From NCBI GenBank assembly GCA_039707655.1, contig CM077665.1:442989531-443053530 (forward strand): a stretch of 64,000 nt of DNA. The letters run 5' to 3'. The notes under the pieces are model-generated. The model saw only the letters and a list, made by a program, of their open reading frames with translations. It ran no database searches and was not told the origin of the DNA. Shown here one piece after another: positions 23,256 through 34,698 of this stretch. Position 1 is the stretch's first letter. Every line of letters starts with the position of its first letter. The position numbers and the translations under genes were made by a program. The stretch is from Elymus sibiricus (taxonomy: Eukaryota > Streptophyta > Magnoliopsida > Poales > Poaceae).

Positions 23256-23558
23256 GACTGCCTGTAGGTAGCCCCCTTTCCGACTCCTTGGCCGAAGTTG
23301 AGTCTAGTACTTGAAAAACTTTTACTAACATTGTTGTGTGTATTACGGCCCACTTCTCAATCAGGTGGTATTATGATCTTTTATTCCTCGTCTATACTCT
23401 GGGTTCTGATCTCTCTTCTCTTTCAGGTTAAAGATTTTGCTAACTCATTAGGCTCTCGTGATCACATCCACCGGAGTTTTGTTTCGTCGATAATTGTTTT
23501 CCTTTGAAGTTATGATGCACACACTGTCATTTGACATCTTTAAATCTTCTTGTTACAG

Positions 23559-24356
23559 ATGCGTCCCGCTAGGCAAGTCGTTCGTCTGACTTTGGCTCAC
23601 GATACGACTGGGTTCCCGGCCATTCTGATCAACCTCTTGATCAGGCTGGGATATCGCTGGTACCTCGAGTACACTGTTTACGAGGACTACCGCGAGTTCA
23701 ACCAGGAACAGTATGAAGCTGAGATGGTTATCTGGGATCGGCGGGACCTCTCCATCATTGAGCTGCACACCTTTCATGGCATTGAAGTGACCATTGAGAT
23801 GACAGTACAGGATGCTGCCTATGCTGCTATTGATCGTCTCCGTGCAGTGAACCCCTTTTTGGAGGAGACGGCATTCAGATACATACCGTATACTCCTGCT
23901 GGAGTTGATACTACAGCCGACGCTGAGGTCTGCACCCCTTTCGCGCGGCAGCGCAACGACCGGTCCTACACTGCTGTCTGCACCCCCTACGTGAGTCGTC
24001 GCTACGACCCACAGGTTCTGGTTCAGTACACTGAGGCACTGGATCGCACAGTCTAGGCTCTTAACGTCGAGCTGTACGCCACCTGTGCTTGTCTTTCTCA
24101 GGCTATGGAGCAGTTGTTGCCAGCAGTCACTGCGGGGATGCATCCGGAGTACATTCTTCACCCGCGACGTACTGAGTTTCCTCCAGGTCTTGAGTGGCCT
24201 GCGGTTGGAGGTCGTACTCCGGTACGTGGACATGCACTCCCCGTTGGGCACCAGATTCTACATCAGGGTGTGCACGGGATGCAGAACCCTGCCCCCAGGT
24301 TCCACATTCAGGGCCACGTGCAGTTCCGTGGGTTCTTTCGTTGTCCCCGACGTTGA
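23559..24356 (+). pseudogene. Pre-gag ORF of gypsy A, function unknown
   Basis: An ATG at 23559, directly after TTGTTACAG (a splice-acceptor-like string), opens MRPARQVVRLTLAHD. The frame runs to TAG at 24054-24056 (166 codons). Similar coding continues to about 24356 (LNVELYATCACLSQAMEQLL, then MHPEYILHP after a frame change). Visible features: a Tyr/Glu-rich segment (YRWYLEYTVYEDYREF), an Ala/Ile segment (DAAYAAIDRLRAVNPF) and RYIPYTPAG. No CCHC, DTG, RT or integrase motif. It lies between the PBS and gag. Gypsy element B has an ORF at the same place with comparable segments (see 54270-55137), so I treat it as a real accessory gene of these elements. I do not recognise a named family. Confidence 0.6.
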
Positions 24357-24626
24357 TGTAGCATATCGCTATGCCTCGTTGTTGTATCCCTCTACCGCGT
24401 GCCTGCGTGCCGCCTAGTCGTCTAGGTTATTTTCATGCCGGACCTAGCGTCTATTTCGTAACGGACTTATGGTTTGTAATAGACCTATGTATGGGTCTGT
24501 ATGTTGAAAATTGAACTACTATGTCGTATCTATTGCACTTCCTTCTTTGTGCAATTTACTTCATGAATGATTCTTTGTCTTTGCAATTACCCAATGCTAA
24601 GCTACCACTATTATAAATTTGACAAA

Positions 24627-27600
24627 ATGGTTAGGCCAGCTGGTCGTGGTCGTGGAGCGCCTGAACCACCACCGCCACCGGAATACATGGCTGGTATGAT
24701 GCAGCAGTTTGAACTGAATCGCCAGTTTATGCAAGGGCTTATGGACCAGTTCCCGAGGCCGAATATGAATCAGCAGCCAGCCCCAATGACTGTGCAAGAC
24801 TTCATGCGACTCAACCCTGCGATCTACCGCAGCTCAACTCAGCCGCTTGACGCAGATGACTGGCTCCGTGACATCACTTATGAGCTGGAGTCTTCAGGCG
24901 CCCCAGTGGCTAGCTATGTCACCTTTGCCTCGTACTTTCTGAAGGGTCCCGATGCTCAATGGTGGGACAGTCACAGGTGCTCACAGCCTGTTGGAACAAT
25001 CATCACTTGGCCGGAATTCCTAGCTGCATTCCGTGCTCGTCACATTCCTCAGGGACTGATGGACAAGAAGAAGCGTGAATTCCGCAATCTAGTCCAGGGC
25101 AACAAGACTGTGGATGCTTATCAGCGGGAATTTCTAGACTTATCTCGCTATGCTGAAGAAGACGTTGCAACTGATGCTCGTAGGGAGGAGAAGATCCGTG
25201 AATGCCTCCACCCGGATATCAAGCTGACACTCCTTGTTCAAGACTTTGATAACTTTGCCACCTTGGTGAACAAGTCCATTCTAGTTGAAACAGGTCTGCA
25301 GGACTACAAGGACAGCAGCAAGCGCAACCGTGACATGGGCTCATCTTCGGGCTCAGGAACTCAGAAGCGCAAGATCTGGATTCCCCACAGCATGTACGAT
25401 GCGCCGCCTCCTGCTCCGAGGCCGTCCTATGCCGCACCTCGTCTGCCTCCTCCACCAACTAGGCAACCGAGGCTCCTAGCTCCGCCACCACGAGCTCCTG
25501 TTCCCCCTTCTTGTCCTGAGGATGGGCTGTGCTTCAAGTGTGGTCGTCCAGGAAACCGTGCTAGAGAATGCAGGCAGAATCAGAATCAACTTGCACTGCC
25601 TTCCAACCAGCCCCGCAACAACAATGCCAGGCCTAACAATGGTCGTGCTCAGGCTAACAATGTTGATCTGAATGAAGTTCAAGACCAGCCTGCTACTGTG
25701 ATGGGTACTCTTCTCGTTAACGCAGTACCAGCTTCTGTATTGTTTGATACAGGAGCATCGCATTCTTTTATGTCTGAAGATTTTGCATACATGCATGACA
25801 TTAAATGTGAAGAGATGAACGCCCCAATAGTGGTAAACACCCCCGCGGGCCAATGTTAAACCTCAATGATTAGCCACAATTTCCCCATTGAAATTGAAGG
25901 GTTGGAATTCTTTGCCTCCCCCATAATGCTGAAGTCTTCCAATATCGATCTTATTCTGGGAATGGATTGGTTGAAAGCACATACTGCTTTGGTCGTTTGT
26001 GCCACCAAAACTGTCCACCTTCTGCATCCTTCGAATGAGATAGTCAGCTACCATGCTCATCTTGTTCGAGATGCTGAAGCTTGACTATATGCCATGAATG
26101 CTTTAAATGAGTCACCTCTGGCGGGGATAGAAAACATTCCAGTTGTACGGGACTTCCAGGATGTCTTTCCAGAAGAACTCCCAGGGATTCCCCCTGCTAG
26201 AGCTGTCGAGTTTGTCATCGATTTGGTACCTGGTACCACTCCTATAGCCAAGCGTCCGTATAAGATGCCACCACATGAACTCCTTGAACTTAAGCAAGAA
26301 ATTGACAATTCGCTTCGTCTGGGTTTCATTCGTCCAAGTTCCTCTCCTTGGGGAGCACCTTCCCTCTTTGTTAAGAAGAAGGATGGGACAAACCATCTCG
26401 TATAGGATTATCGACCCATCAACCAAGCTACAATTCAGAACAAATATCCGCTTCCTCGGATCAATGATTTATATGATCAACTTGCTGGTTCCTCAATATT
26501 CTCTAAACTGGACTTGAGGTTGGGTTACCATCAGATCCGTGTTCGTGAAGAAGATATCCCCAAGACCGCATTTGTTACTCGTTACGGTTCATACAAATAC
26601 ACCGTCATGTCTTTCGGGTTAACAAATGCTCCAGCCACCTTCTCTCGGTTGATGAATTATATCTTCATGGACTACCTCGATAAATTCCTCGTGGTTTATC
26701 TAGATGATATTCTGGTATTCTCCAAGAACAAAGAAGAGCATGCTGAACATCTTCGTCTTGTACTGGAAAGACTTCAGGAACATTAGCTATATGCCAAGTA
26801 TTCCAAGTGTGAGTTCTGGATGGACGAAGTAACCTACCTTGGTCATGTGATCTCCAAGGATGGTATTGCGGTAAACTCTGAACCAGTTCAGGCTATTCTT
26901 GACTGGACTCCCCCGAAGAATGTCAAGCAAGTCAGAAGTTTTCTCGGACTCGCCAGCTATTGCCGTCGATTCGTCGAGAACTTCTCCAAGATTGTAAAGC
27001 CCTTAACCAATCTGCTTCACAAGGGCGTTAAATATGAATGGACAGAAAAATGTCAGGAGAGCTTTCAAACACTTAAGGACAAACTAACATCTGCTCCAGT
27101 GCTTGCTCCTCCGGATACTCGTAAGGACTTCGTCATTTATTGTGATGCTTCATGTCAGGGAATAGGCTGTGTCCTAATGCAAGAGCGCAGAGTGATTGCT
27201 TATGCCTCTCGTCAATTGCGTCCTCATGAAGAGAACTACCCAGTTCATGACCTTGAACTTGCTGCAGTAATACATGCACTGAAAGAGTGGTGATAGTACC
27301 TTGTTGGTAATCATTCCGAGATCTACACCGATCACCAAAGTCTGAAGTACCTGTTTACTCAGCCAGATCTGAACCTCCGTCAACAAAGATGGATGGAGCG
27401 CATAGCAGATTACAACGTGGGTATTTCTTATACACCTGGCAAGGCTAATGTAATGGCTGATGCTTTGAGCCGCAAGTCATATTGCAACCACCTCCAGGTT
27501 CACAAGGTTCACCCCCTTCTTCAAGAAGAATTCCGCAAGTTGAACCTCCATATTGTTCCTCAGGGTTATCTCGTTCCCCCTCCACCGGAGGCCCGTAAAA

Positions 27601-29102
27601 TGAACCTCTATGTTGTTAACCAGGGTTCTTTGAGCAATCTGGTTGCGGTACCAGATCTCGTGGGCAGCATCAAAACTATGCAATGCTATTGCAGTGAAGT
27701 CGGAAAGATTAAACGCTATCTTGCGGAAGGTAAACCCTCATGCTTCACCATTGCTGATGATGGTGCCGTGTATTTCAAGGGTCGCTTATTCGTCCCAACT
27801 AAGAAGGAAAACCTGAATATGACTGATAGAGTACTGAAAGAAGCTCATGATACACCTCTGTCTATTCATCCGGGTAGTACCAAGATGTACCAGGACATTC
27901 GTCAAAGGTTCTGGTGGTCTAACATGAAACAAGACATTGCACGTTATGTTTCAGAATGTGACGTTTGCCGTCGGATCAAAGCAGAACATCAAAAGCCTGC
28001 TGGAACTCTGCAACCTATTTCTATTCCTGAATGGAAATGGGATCATGTTGAAATGGACTTCGTCACTGGTTTTCCTAGATCGCAGAAAGGTAATGATGCT
28101 ATTCTTGTCGTCATTGACCGACTGTCCAAAGTTGCACGTTTTCTGGCTGTCAAGGAAACTATTACTGCTAGCCAGCTAGCAGATCTTTACATGTCCAGAG
28201 TTGTTTCACTCCACGGTATTCCATTGGTGACCAGTTCAGACCGTGGCAGCTTATTCACTTCAAGATTCTGGGCAAGTTTCCAGGAAGCTATGGGAACTCA
28301 TTTGTCATTTAGCACCGCCTTTCACCCTCAATCCTAGGGACAAGTTGAAAGAGTCAACCAGATTCTCGAAGACATGCTTCGAGCTTGTGTTATTTCTTTC
28401 GGCAAGAAATGGGAGGAATCTCTCCCGTATGCTGAGTTCTCCTACAACAATAGCTATGAAGCTAGTCTGAAGATGGCTCCCTTTGAAGTGTTATATGGAC
28501 GTAAGTGTCGGACTCCTCTGAATTGGTCAGAAACTGGGGAACGTACACTTATCGGTCCGGATATTATCCAACATGCCGAAGATCAAGTCCGCATTATTCA
28601 TGCAAATCTGAAGGCGGCTCAGTCTCGTCAGAAGAGTCAGTATGACCGTCATCACAAGGATATGGTCTATCAACCTGGCGAAAAGGCTTATCTTCGAGTC
28701 ACGCCAATGAGAGGTGCACACCGTTTCGGGATCAAGGGCAAGCTGGCTCCTCGATATATTGGTCCTTTCACTGTTCTCGAAAGGCGTGGTAAAGTGGCAT
28801 ATCAATTGGAATTACCGTCAAACCTTTCTCAGGTTCATGATGTGTTCCATGTGTCACAGCTTCGTCGCTGCTTGAAGGATCCTATCCGAGCAGTGGATCA
28901 TGATATGCTTGAGCTGCAACAAGACCTTTCTTATAAAGAGCAACCGGTCCGCATTCTTGGTGAAACTGAGCGTCGGACTCGTCAGAAGGTTACCAAGTTC
29001 TTCAAAGTGCAGTGGGCAAATCATTCTGAAGATGAAGCCACTTGGGAACGCGAAGATCATCTTCGTGCAGAATACCCCGGGCTCTTTCCTTCTACTTCTT
29101 AA
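24627..29102 (+). pseudogene. Gag-pol polyprotein of gypsy A, one frame with seven nonsense codons
   Basis: ATG at 24627 (MVRPAGRGRGAPE) to TAA at 29100: 1,491 codons with no frameshift. In order: gag with the retrotrans_gag pattern (DADDWLRDI, AQWWDSH, FRARHIPQGLMDKKKREF), a knuckle CFKCGRPGNRARECRQ near residue 300 in which the usual His is Asn, protease LFDTGASHSF near 373, reverse transcriptase with FVKKKDG, YHQIRV and the catalytic YLDD near 690, RNase H (IYCDAS, IYTDHQSLKYL), integrase with HHCC (CDVC) and DDE residues in MDFVTGFP, SDRGSLF and GQVERVNQ, then a chromodomain-like end (VQWANHSEDEATWERED). In-frame stops start at 25857, 26082, 26403, 26784, 27291, 27294 and 28335. It would have produced the particle, cDNA and integration machinery; it is now inactive. 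Confidence 0.93.
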
Positions 29103-29125
29103 TTCTCGGGACGAGAATTCTTTTT

Positions 29126-29137
29126 AGTAGGGGAGAG
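29126..29137 (+). promoter_or_regulatory. Polypurine tract of gypsy A
   Basis: AGTAGGGGAGAG stands immediately before the 3' LTR (TT then the TG at 29139), the expected position for plus-strand priming. Confidence 0.8.
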
Positions 29138-29138
29138 T

Positions 29139-29980
29139 TGTGACACCCCTGGATTTGATGCTACAGTGATCAATGTAATTAAGCTATAGTGATGGCCAAG
29201 ATTAGGCTAATGCTTTTGCTAATCCAAGTTTGATCACCGTTGAAATTGGTCCCTAATTCAATTTCAATCGCAATTAAAAAAAATCATTAAAAAGTGGATT
29301 TAAAAGTTGTGCGAACCTGAAAATAAAAATGTTGGATGGGTTGCAAATATTGCCTAAGATAATATGAAATTGAAACCGGCATTTTTTGAATTAAGTTAGT
29401 GCCCCAAAATGATTTAAAACTGAAGCTGTGTTATATTAAAAAAAAACTTCTCGGGCCGAATCCGGCCGGCCCAGCTGGCTCCTATAAGGAGCCAGGGGCG
29501 ACCAACCCTAGCGCCGCCCCGTCGCCCGAACCCCCCCTGCTCCCTCCCGCCCCCCCCCCCCCCGCCGCCGCCGCCCGCCTCGGGCCCGAGCCGCCCCCCC
29601 CCCCGGCGACGGCCGGCGCTGGCTCGAGCCGGCCCTACCCGTTCGCCCCCCCGGAAGCCTAGACGGCCCCCGACCAGCGGCCCCGCCCGTCCCCCCCCGC
29701 TGACGCCTGACCGGCCCCGACCGGCCCGGCCGCTCCGCCGTTCGCCCCCCCGGCGGTCGGATCCGGATGCCCCCGCGCCCGCGTCGCCCGCCGCCGCCTC
29801 CGTCCGCTCCCATCGCCGCGTCGGGCGTGCCGCCCCGCGCCGGTGCTCGCCGCCTCGCCGCCGGACTCCATCGAGCCTCGCCGCCCCCGCCCCCCTACAG
29901 CGCCGGTGTGGCCCCGGCGAGCCCCCCCCCCCCCCCCCCCGCGTCGACGGTTGCAGCTGCTGCTGCCTGTGCGTGCGTGC

Positions 29981-30032
<52 letters not shown>

Positions 30033-32645
30033 GTATGTGTGTATGTATGTATGTATGTATGTATGTACGTATGTATGCATGTAAATATGTATGTATGTAT
30101 GTATGTATGAATGTGTGGGGCTGTTTCAATGACATGCGGGGCCCACGCCCTAAAACGAAATTTAAAAAATAAAAATGTTTTTATAAATAAATAAATAATA
30201 AGTAATATTATTATTAATTAATTAATTAGTTAAATAGTAATTATTACTGTTTTGGATAATTCGGATTTATTAATTAATGAATTTCAGAATATTAATAAAA
30301 CTTTAAAAATTAATATAAAATAAACAGGAAGTCAGATGAAAAAGTTTTGTACATGAAAGTTGCTCAGAATAATCCCACGAATCCGGATAAGCTGTCCGTT
30401 CGTCTGTCACCTGCCCCTAGCATAACAAACATGGACATTCGGCGTTAGATTCATCTGTCCGAAAAATGCCTCGGACCCGGGAAATATCGTCAGATATTCT
30501 CCCGCTCCGTCTGCTACGTGTAGTACTGCGTTAGTGCATGCCTAGCTCTGCATATTGCCATGTCATGCATCGTGATTGCATCTGTGCTTTATATTTATTG
30601 TTTCTCCCCCCTCTTTTTACCGGTAGAGCCCGAGACTGACGCTGCTGCCGGGTACGACTACGACGTTGACGATCAGCCTTTTTCCGCAGAGCAGCAAGGC
30701 AAGCAACCCCCCCTTGAGCATTCCGATATCGCCCATCATTCTTCCCCCTCTTTCTTGCATTAGATTTTGCTACTGTATTAGTTTGCTCCTATTCTGATGC
30801 ATAGCCTGGTTTTGATAAACTGCTATTATACCTGCTGTTATATCAACTGCTTAGTATAGGTTGATCAATGAATCCCCAGTGACCCCTTAGTCCCAGTTGC
30901 CCCTGCTTCTTCATCGACGATTCGACGACTCGAAGGCTCGGTCAACCGACCGACAAGCCAGGCCCCTCACATTCACCTCACACCCCTTAGTTGTACGACG
31001 CTCCAGAGCTACTATCGAGTACCGAGGGTGACACCTCGTGAAGTACTCATGATGCTAACTCTGTAGTGCAGCTAGTCGGTCGTGGTCATCGAGGGTGATT
31101 CCTCCTTCACCACTCCGACGATGACTCTATTGTGCAACCCCTCAAGTGTGGGACCCTCGAGGGTGATTTCTCTAAGTCCACCTTGACGGCTTCATCGAGC
31201 GAAACCCTTTGAGGGTGATTCCTCATGTTCCGTCTTGATGCTTTATACACACAGTTACTATGACCTGGTTATAGAAACATGTTGGTGATGGGTCGGCCCC
31301 GAGGGGTACCCACGGTATGATGGTGATGAGGCGTGGCCAGGCAGGTGAGGCCTTGCCACACATCCTCGAGTCGGGGCGACGGGACCGCACTTCATGGGTT
31401 GCGCTTGCCCCGCATTAATAAAATGTTAATGGGTTGGGTATTTGATCTGAGTTGGTCGTTTGACCTTTTACTCACCAAACCTTCACGTGGGAGAAGTTAT
31501 GGGTACTCAGCGTCGTTGTATCAGCCGAAGCTCTTCGGACGTCAGCAATGGAGCGGCGCGCGCCCGAGTGGCCTGGACGGCACAGTTCTTGGATTAGAGT
31601 GTGCTAGGGCTGACCTTGGCTGCGTACGCATCGTGCAGGAGTGCAAAGGGCAAGTGGGCCCACGACCCCTGTGCGCTTAGGATTTAGACCGGCGGGCTGG
31701 CCTCTCTGTTGTGTCTAAGTGGGGCGACGACGTGTTGCTATCCCGAGGCCGGGCATTACCCAGGAAAGTGTGTCTGGCCGGAGGTGATCAAGCGTGTTGG
31801 AAATGCGGTGCACCCCTGCAGGGATGAATAAACTATTCGAATAGCGTGTCCACGGTAACAGGACGACTTGGAGTTGTACTTTGACCTACTGCAACTAAAA
31901 TTGTGCTTTAAATTGAAATGAATGTTGGCTCCGAGATTGCTTCCCCGCAGGAAGTCAAGGGAGAATCTCTGGGCGTGGTTACTTAATATAATTTGCTACA
32001 ATAATATTGCTATATATGAGATACCCGTCTACTCTCTTCTAATGCTGTAAGATGCTGAAGATGCTAGACTTCGATAGGACTAAGCCCTTCCCCCTATTCT
32101 TGCTTTCTGCAGTCAGTCCAGATATAACCCCCTTCCCTTGATAATGATGCATACTTAGCATAGTTCTGATGTCAGTCTTGCGAGTACTTTGGATGAGTAC
32201 TCACCGCTGCTTTGCTTTCTCTCCCCCCCCTCGATATGATTTCTGCGTTCAGACGATGGAGCATAGGAGATGGAGTACGCCGAAGACAACTACTACACCA
32301 CCGCCGAAGCTTACTACTACATGGAGGTTGCCCCCGACTAGCAGTAGGATAGGAGGTTCCCAGGCAGGAGGCCTCGCCTCTTTCGATCCGTTGTTATGTT
32401 TGTGCTAGCCTTCTCAAGGCAAAACTTGTTTAACTTATGTCTGTACTCAGATATTATTTGCTTCCGCTGACTCGTGTTTGTCGAGCTTTGTATTTGAGCC
32501 CTCGAGGTCCCTGGCTTGTAATATGAAGCTGTATGACTTTATTTTGTGTCTAGTGTTGTGTTGTGATATCAATCAGTGAGTCCCTAATCTTGGTCGTACG
32601 CATTGGGTGAATGATTAGCGTACGTTCGAAATTGGGGGCGTCACA
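29139..32645 (+). repeat. 3' LTR of gypsy A
   Basis: 3,507 bp, TGTGACACCCCTGG to GGGCGTCACA, then ACCGC and the inner CACTA gene. It contains the GC-rich block (29520-29965), the microsatellite (29968-30114) and a segment at about 31122-31512 that is missing from the 5' LTR. Short frames in it recur in both LTRs but are not credible genes. Confidence 0.92.
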
Positions 32646-32650
32646 ACCGC

Positions 32651-33804
32651 CACCCGCCAAGAAGAAAAGGAAGAGACCGGACAGGAAAGGTTCTAAAGGC
32701 GCCAGAGTTGCTTCAAGCAGCCAGCCGCCTCTGCAGCCCCGGAAGGTAGACAGAATACCTGTCGAAGGTGCAGAGCAGTTCCATGTTGCCAGTCACCCGA
32801 TCCTACGTCGGAAAGCGCTAGAGGACATACTAAACAATGATCTAAGGAGACTTCATGAAGATGTGCTGGCGAGAGAGAAAAGCCTTCTCATCTCGAAAAA
32901 TCCAGGATACCCGCTTTACGTGGCTCAGGTGCCTGGTGGGAAGTTGTACGTTGAGAGATGGCCCGCGGATAAGTTCATCCTATGATTTGACTACATCTAC
33001 GACATGTTCCACATGACCAAGCTGGATTTTCAGTTCATCCTCATGTATGCGCTGTATCTAAACTACATCATCAGGCGCGAGAACATAAAATATATCTGCG
33101 TCGCGGACCCGTACTATATGCATGAGAGCTTTTTGGCAGTCCGCAAAGAATGTCGTGACTATGCGAGCAAGTACATCGACGAGTTCATGGTCGCCAATAA
33201 GGACAAGGAAACAATTCTCCTGCCTTACCATCCCACGTAAGTCATCCGCGGATATCCTTTCGTATGTTTTAATCATTCCTTTGCACGCATGGAGGCTAAT
33301 TTGAGGTGTACTTATTTTCTGTAGCGGGGGGAGGGGGGCGCCGTCCTCATCATTCTGTACCCAGAATACTCCCATGCTCTCTACTTGGACTGATCGAGGA
33401 ACATCAAGAAAAAGGATTGCACGCACATAAGGAGTGTTCTCGATAGTGCCATGATAACCTTCAGCCTGTCTGGTGGATATATCAAGGTGAAAAAGCACAG
33501 GAAGAACGGGCTGGGTTTCGGCCATAAGACCAACATCTGCTGCATCTAGCAACCGAAGGATAGTAAGGCTGATGGATTCTACCGCATGCATCACATGCTG
33601 GACTACAGAAGGAATAATCAACACCTTTGCATGTCACATATTTCCAACTATGCCGAGATTGTCAACCGGGCCACTAGCATAGGAAGGACGCCGGATCATC
33701 GAATCCGAGCTGAATTTTATCATGTACAGTGTGAACTTGCCCAAGTGATCATGAAGGAGGTCCTCGAACAAATAGGGATGTTCTACCATGGGCCAATGAC
33801 GTAG
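32651..33804 (+). pseudogene. Inner CACTA second gene, Ulp1 (C48) protease-like C-terminal region
   Basis: Continuation of the Transposase_24-like gene after gypsy A: AKKKRKRPDRKG, then SHPILRRKALEDILNNDLRR and PGYPLYVAQVPGGKLYVERWP, a stop at 32983, then MFHMTKLDFQFILMYALYLN and LLPYHP (candidate catalytic His). A probable intron follows (GT at 33237, AG at 33324), then LIILYPEYSHALYLD (candidate Asp, followed by TGA), CI-stop-QPKDS (candidate Gln) and GFYRMHHMLDYRRN, ending at TAG 33802. Plant CACTA second genes often carry a SUMO-protease-like fold here. The place where Ulp1 enzymes have their Cys holds other residues, so even the intact ancestor may have lacked protease activity. Three or more stops make it a pseudogene. 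Confidence 0.72.
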
Positions 33805-34191
33805 GATGATGTCCGAGCACTGCTAGTCACTCAGCGTCTAGACCTGAAGCCTTTCACGAAGCTCGGGTGCTTCCTCCCTGACTATGAATATTGGAGCGCC
33901 GACATGGAGGAGTGATTGACGATGATAATGTGTCCGTTTAGACACTACTGTCTTCCTATGACAAAACTTTGAATTTATGCATGACGAAACTCTGTGATGT
34001 AATTAAACCGTACTCCTGAACTAGCGTAGATCGCTCTAGTTAATTAGTTTGGGTATGAGGAACTTAATTATTTATGTTTACTATAGGTTGCTTGTATTTT
34101 GCTAACTCCGTCTCTTCGTGTTTCTCAAGTACATTATGTTGCATATTATCGATGAATTCATCAACTAACGATGCAGGTACATAGATCAGAG

Positions 34192-34446
34192 ATGGCGAAG
34201 GACTGCTACGACATATTCATTGGGAGGGTTCCAAGAGTGTACGACCACTGGCCAGACGCTCAGGCCCAGGTGGACAGGTACATGGGTGCTAGCCACAGAG
34301 GGTCCGACAGCAGAGCCGAATCAGAAAATAGTTACTTGATGTGGATGCTTCGGCAAGAGAGGGAGCGAAACAGGCGCCTCAAGAAGTACTACATAGTCGC
34401 GCTCTTGCTCATACTGATCGCTCTTCTCTTCTACATCATGGTTTAG
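34192..34446 (+). CDS. Small ORF: viroplasmin/RNase H1 N-terminal-like domain plus transmembrane helix
   Basis: Intact 84-residue frame, MAKDCYDIFIGRVPRVYDHW onward. Residues 5-45 follow the pattern of the RNase H1 N-terminal (caulimovirus viroplasmin-like, PF01693) domain: Y-x-I/V-F-x-G-R-x-P-x-V-Y-D-x-W, then QV-RYMGASHRG. In known proteins this small fold binds RNA-DNA hybrids or dsRNA. Residues 54-65 are strongly basic (RQERERNRRLKK) and residues 67-84 are a hydrophobic helix (YYIVALLLILIALLFYIMV) ending the protein, so a tail-anchored topology is plausible. A candidate splice acceptor (gatgcag at about 34171-34177) lies upstream, so it may be the last exon of the inner CACTA second gene; an in-frame upstream ATG at 34171 would add seven residues. 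Its role is unknown. It is unbroken while its neighbours are full of stops. Confidence 0.65.
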   Translation: MAKDCYDIFIGRVPRVYDHWPDAQAQVDRYMGASHRGSDSRAESENSYLMWMLRQERERNRRLKKYYIVALLLILIALLFYIMV

Positions 34447-34698
34447 ATAGAGATGATGAAACTTGTGTGTGTGCCATGACCATGCAGTTGCATTTGTTCG
34501 AGACATGACTTGTGTATCGCTATTTTTGAGATGATGATATTTGTGTTGGATGATAATGATGATGATATGACGAGACTACTGTATGTGTATGATATGATGA
34601 GAATATTGTATGTTTATTATGATATGATGAAATTACTGTATAGAGCATGCACAAATACATCACAAATATGTAGAGGGGAAATAAATATGCGAAAGCAG
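34447..34698 (+). other. Downstream region of inner CACTA and junction with outer CACTA intron
   Basis: AT-rich with ATGATGATATGA-type repetition (34528-34632). Somewhere here the inner CACTA ends and the outer TNP2 intron resumes. No CTAGTAGTG terminus is visible, so the right end is deleted. GAAAGCAG at 34691-34698 is a possible acceptor for the next outer exon. Confidence 0.5.

Larger units (their letters stand above)
20128..32645 (+). mobile_element. Gypsy element A, Tekay/Del-like chromovirus
   Basis: A complete LTR retrotransposon: 5' LTR 20128-23239, PBS, pre-gag ORF, gag-pol polyprotein with a C-terminal chromodomain-like segment, polypurine tract, 3' LTR 29139-32645. The five bases outside are ACTGC (20123-20127) and ACCGC (32646-32650), a target duplication with one transition. 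The LTRs start TGTGACACCCCTGG and end GGGCGTCACA. They differ by indels, including about 390 bp absent from the 5' LTR near 22142. With seven stops in gag-pol it cannot be autonomous. Confidence 0.93.
2205..34500 (+). mobile_element. Inner CACTA unit, left end intact, right end not found
   Basis: The left terminus CACTACTAGGGAAAAGC starts at 2205 in what appears to be an intron of the outer TNP2 gene; the triplet before it is AAC. It belongs to another CACTA family, with subterminal copies of GCAGTAGCGCTG. Its genes, all on the plus strand, are TNP2 (11571-16107), a Transposase_24-like gene (17765-20127), a Ulp1-like region (32651-33804) and a viroplasmin-domain ORF (34192-34446). I could not find a matching right TIR followed by AAC; outer-element sequence is recognisable again by 34699, so 34500 is approximate and the right end is presumably deleted. 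It could also be two truncated copies abutting near 16486 (see findings). Own sequence is about 9.8 kb. Confidence 0.8.

Noticed and set aside
2205..34500. Right terminus of the inner CACTA
   Set aside because: Searched by eye for CTAGTAGTG followed by AAC in 34446-34700 and found none, so the boundary is given as approximate.
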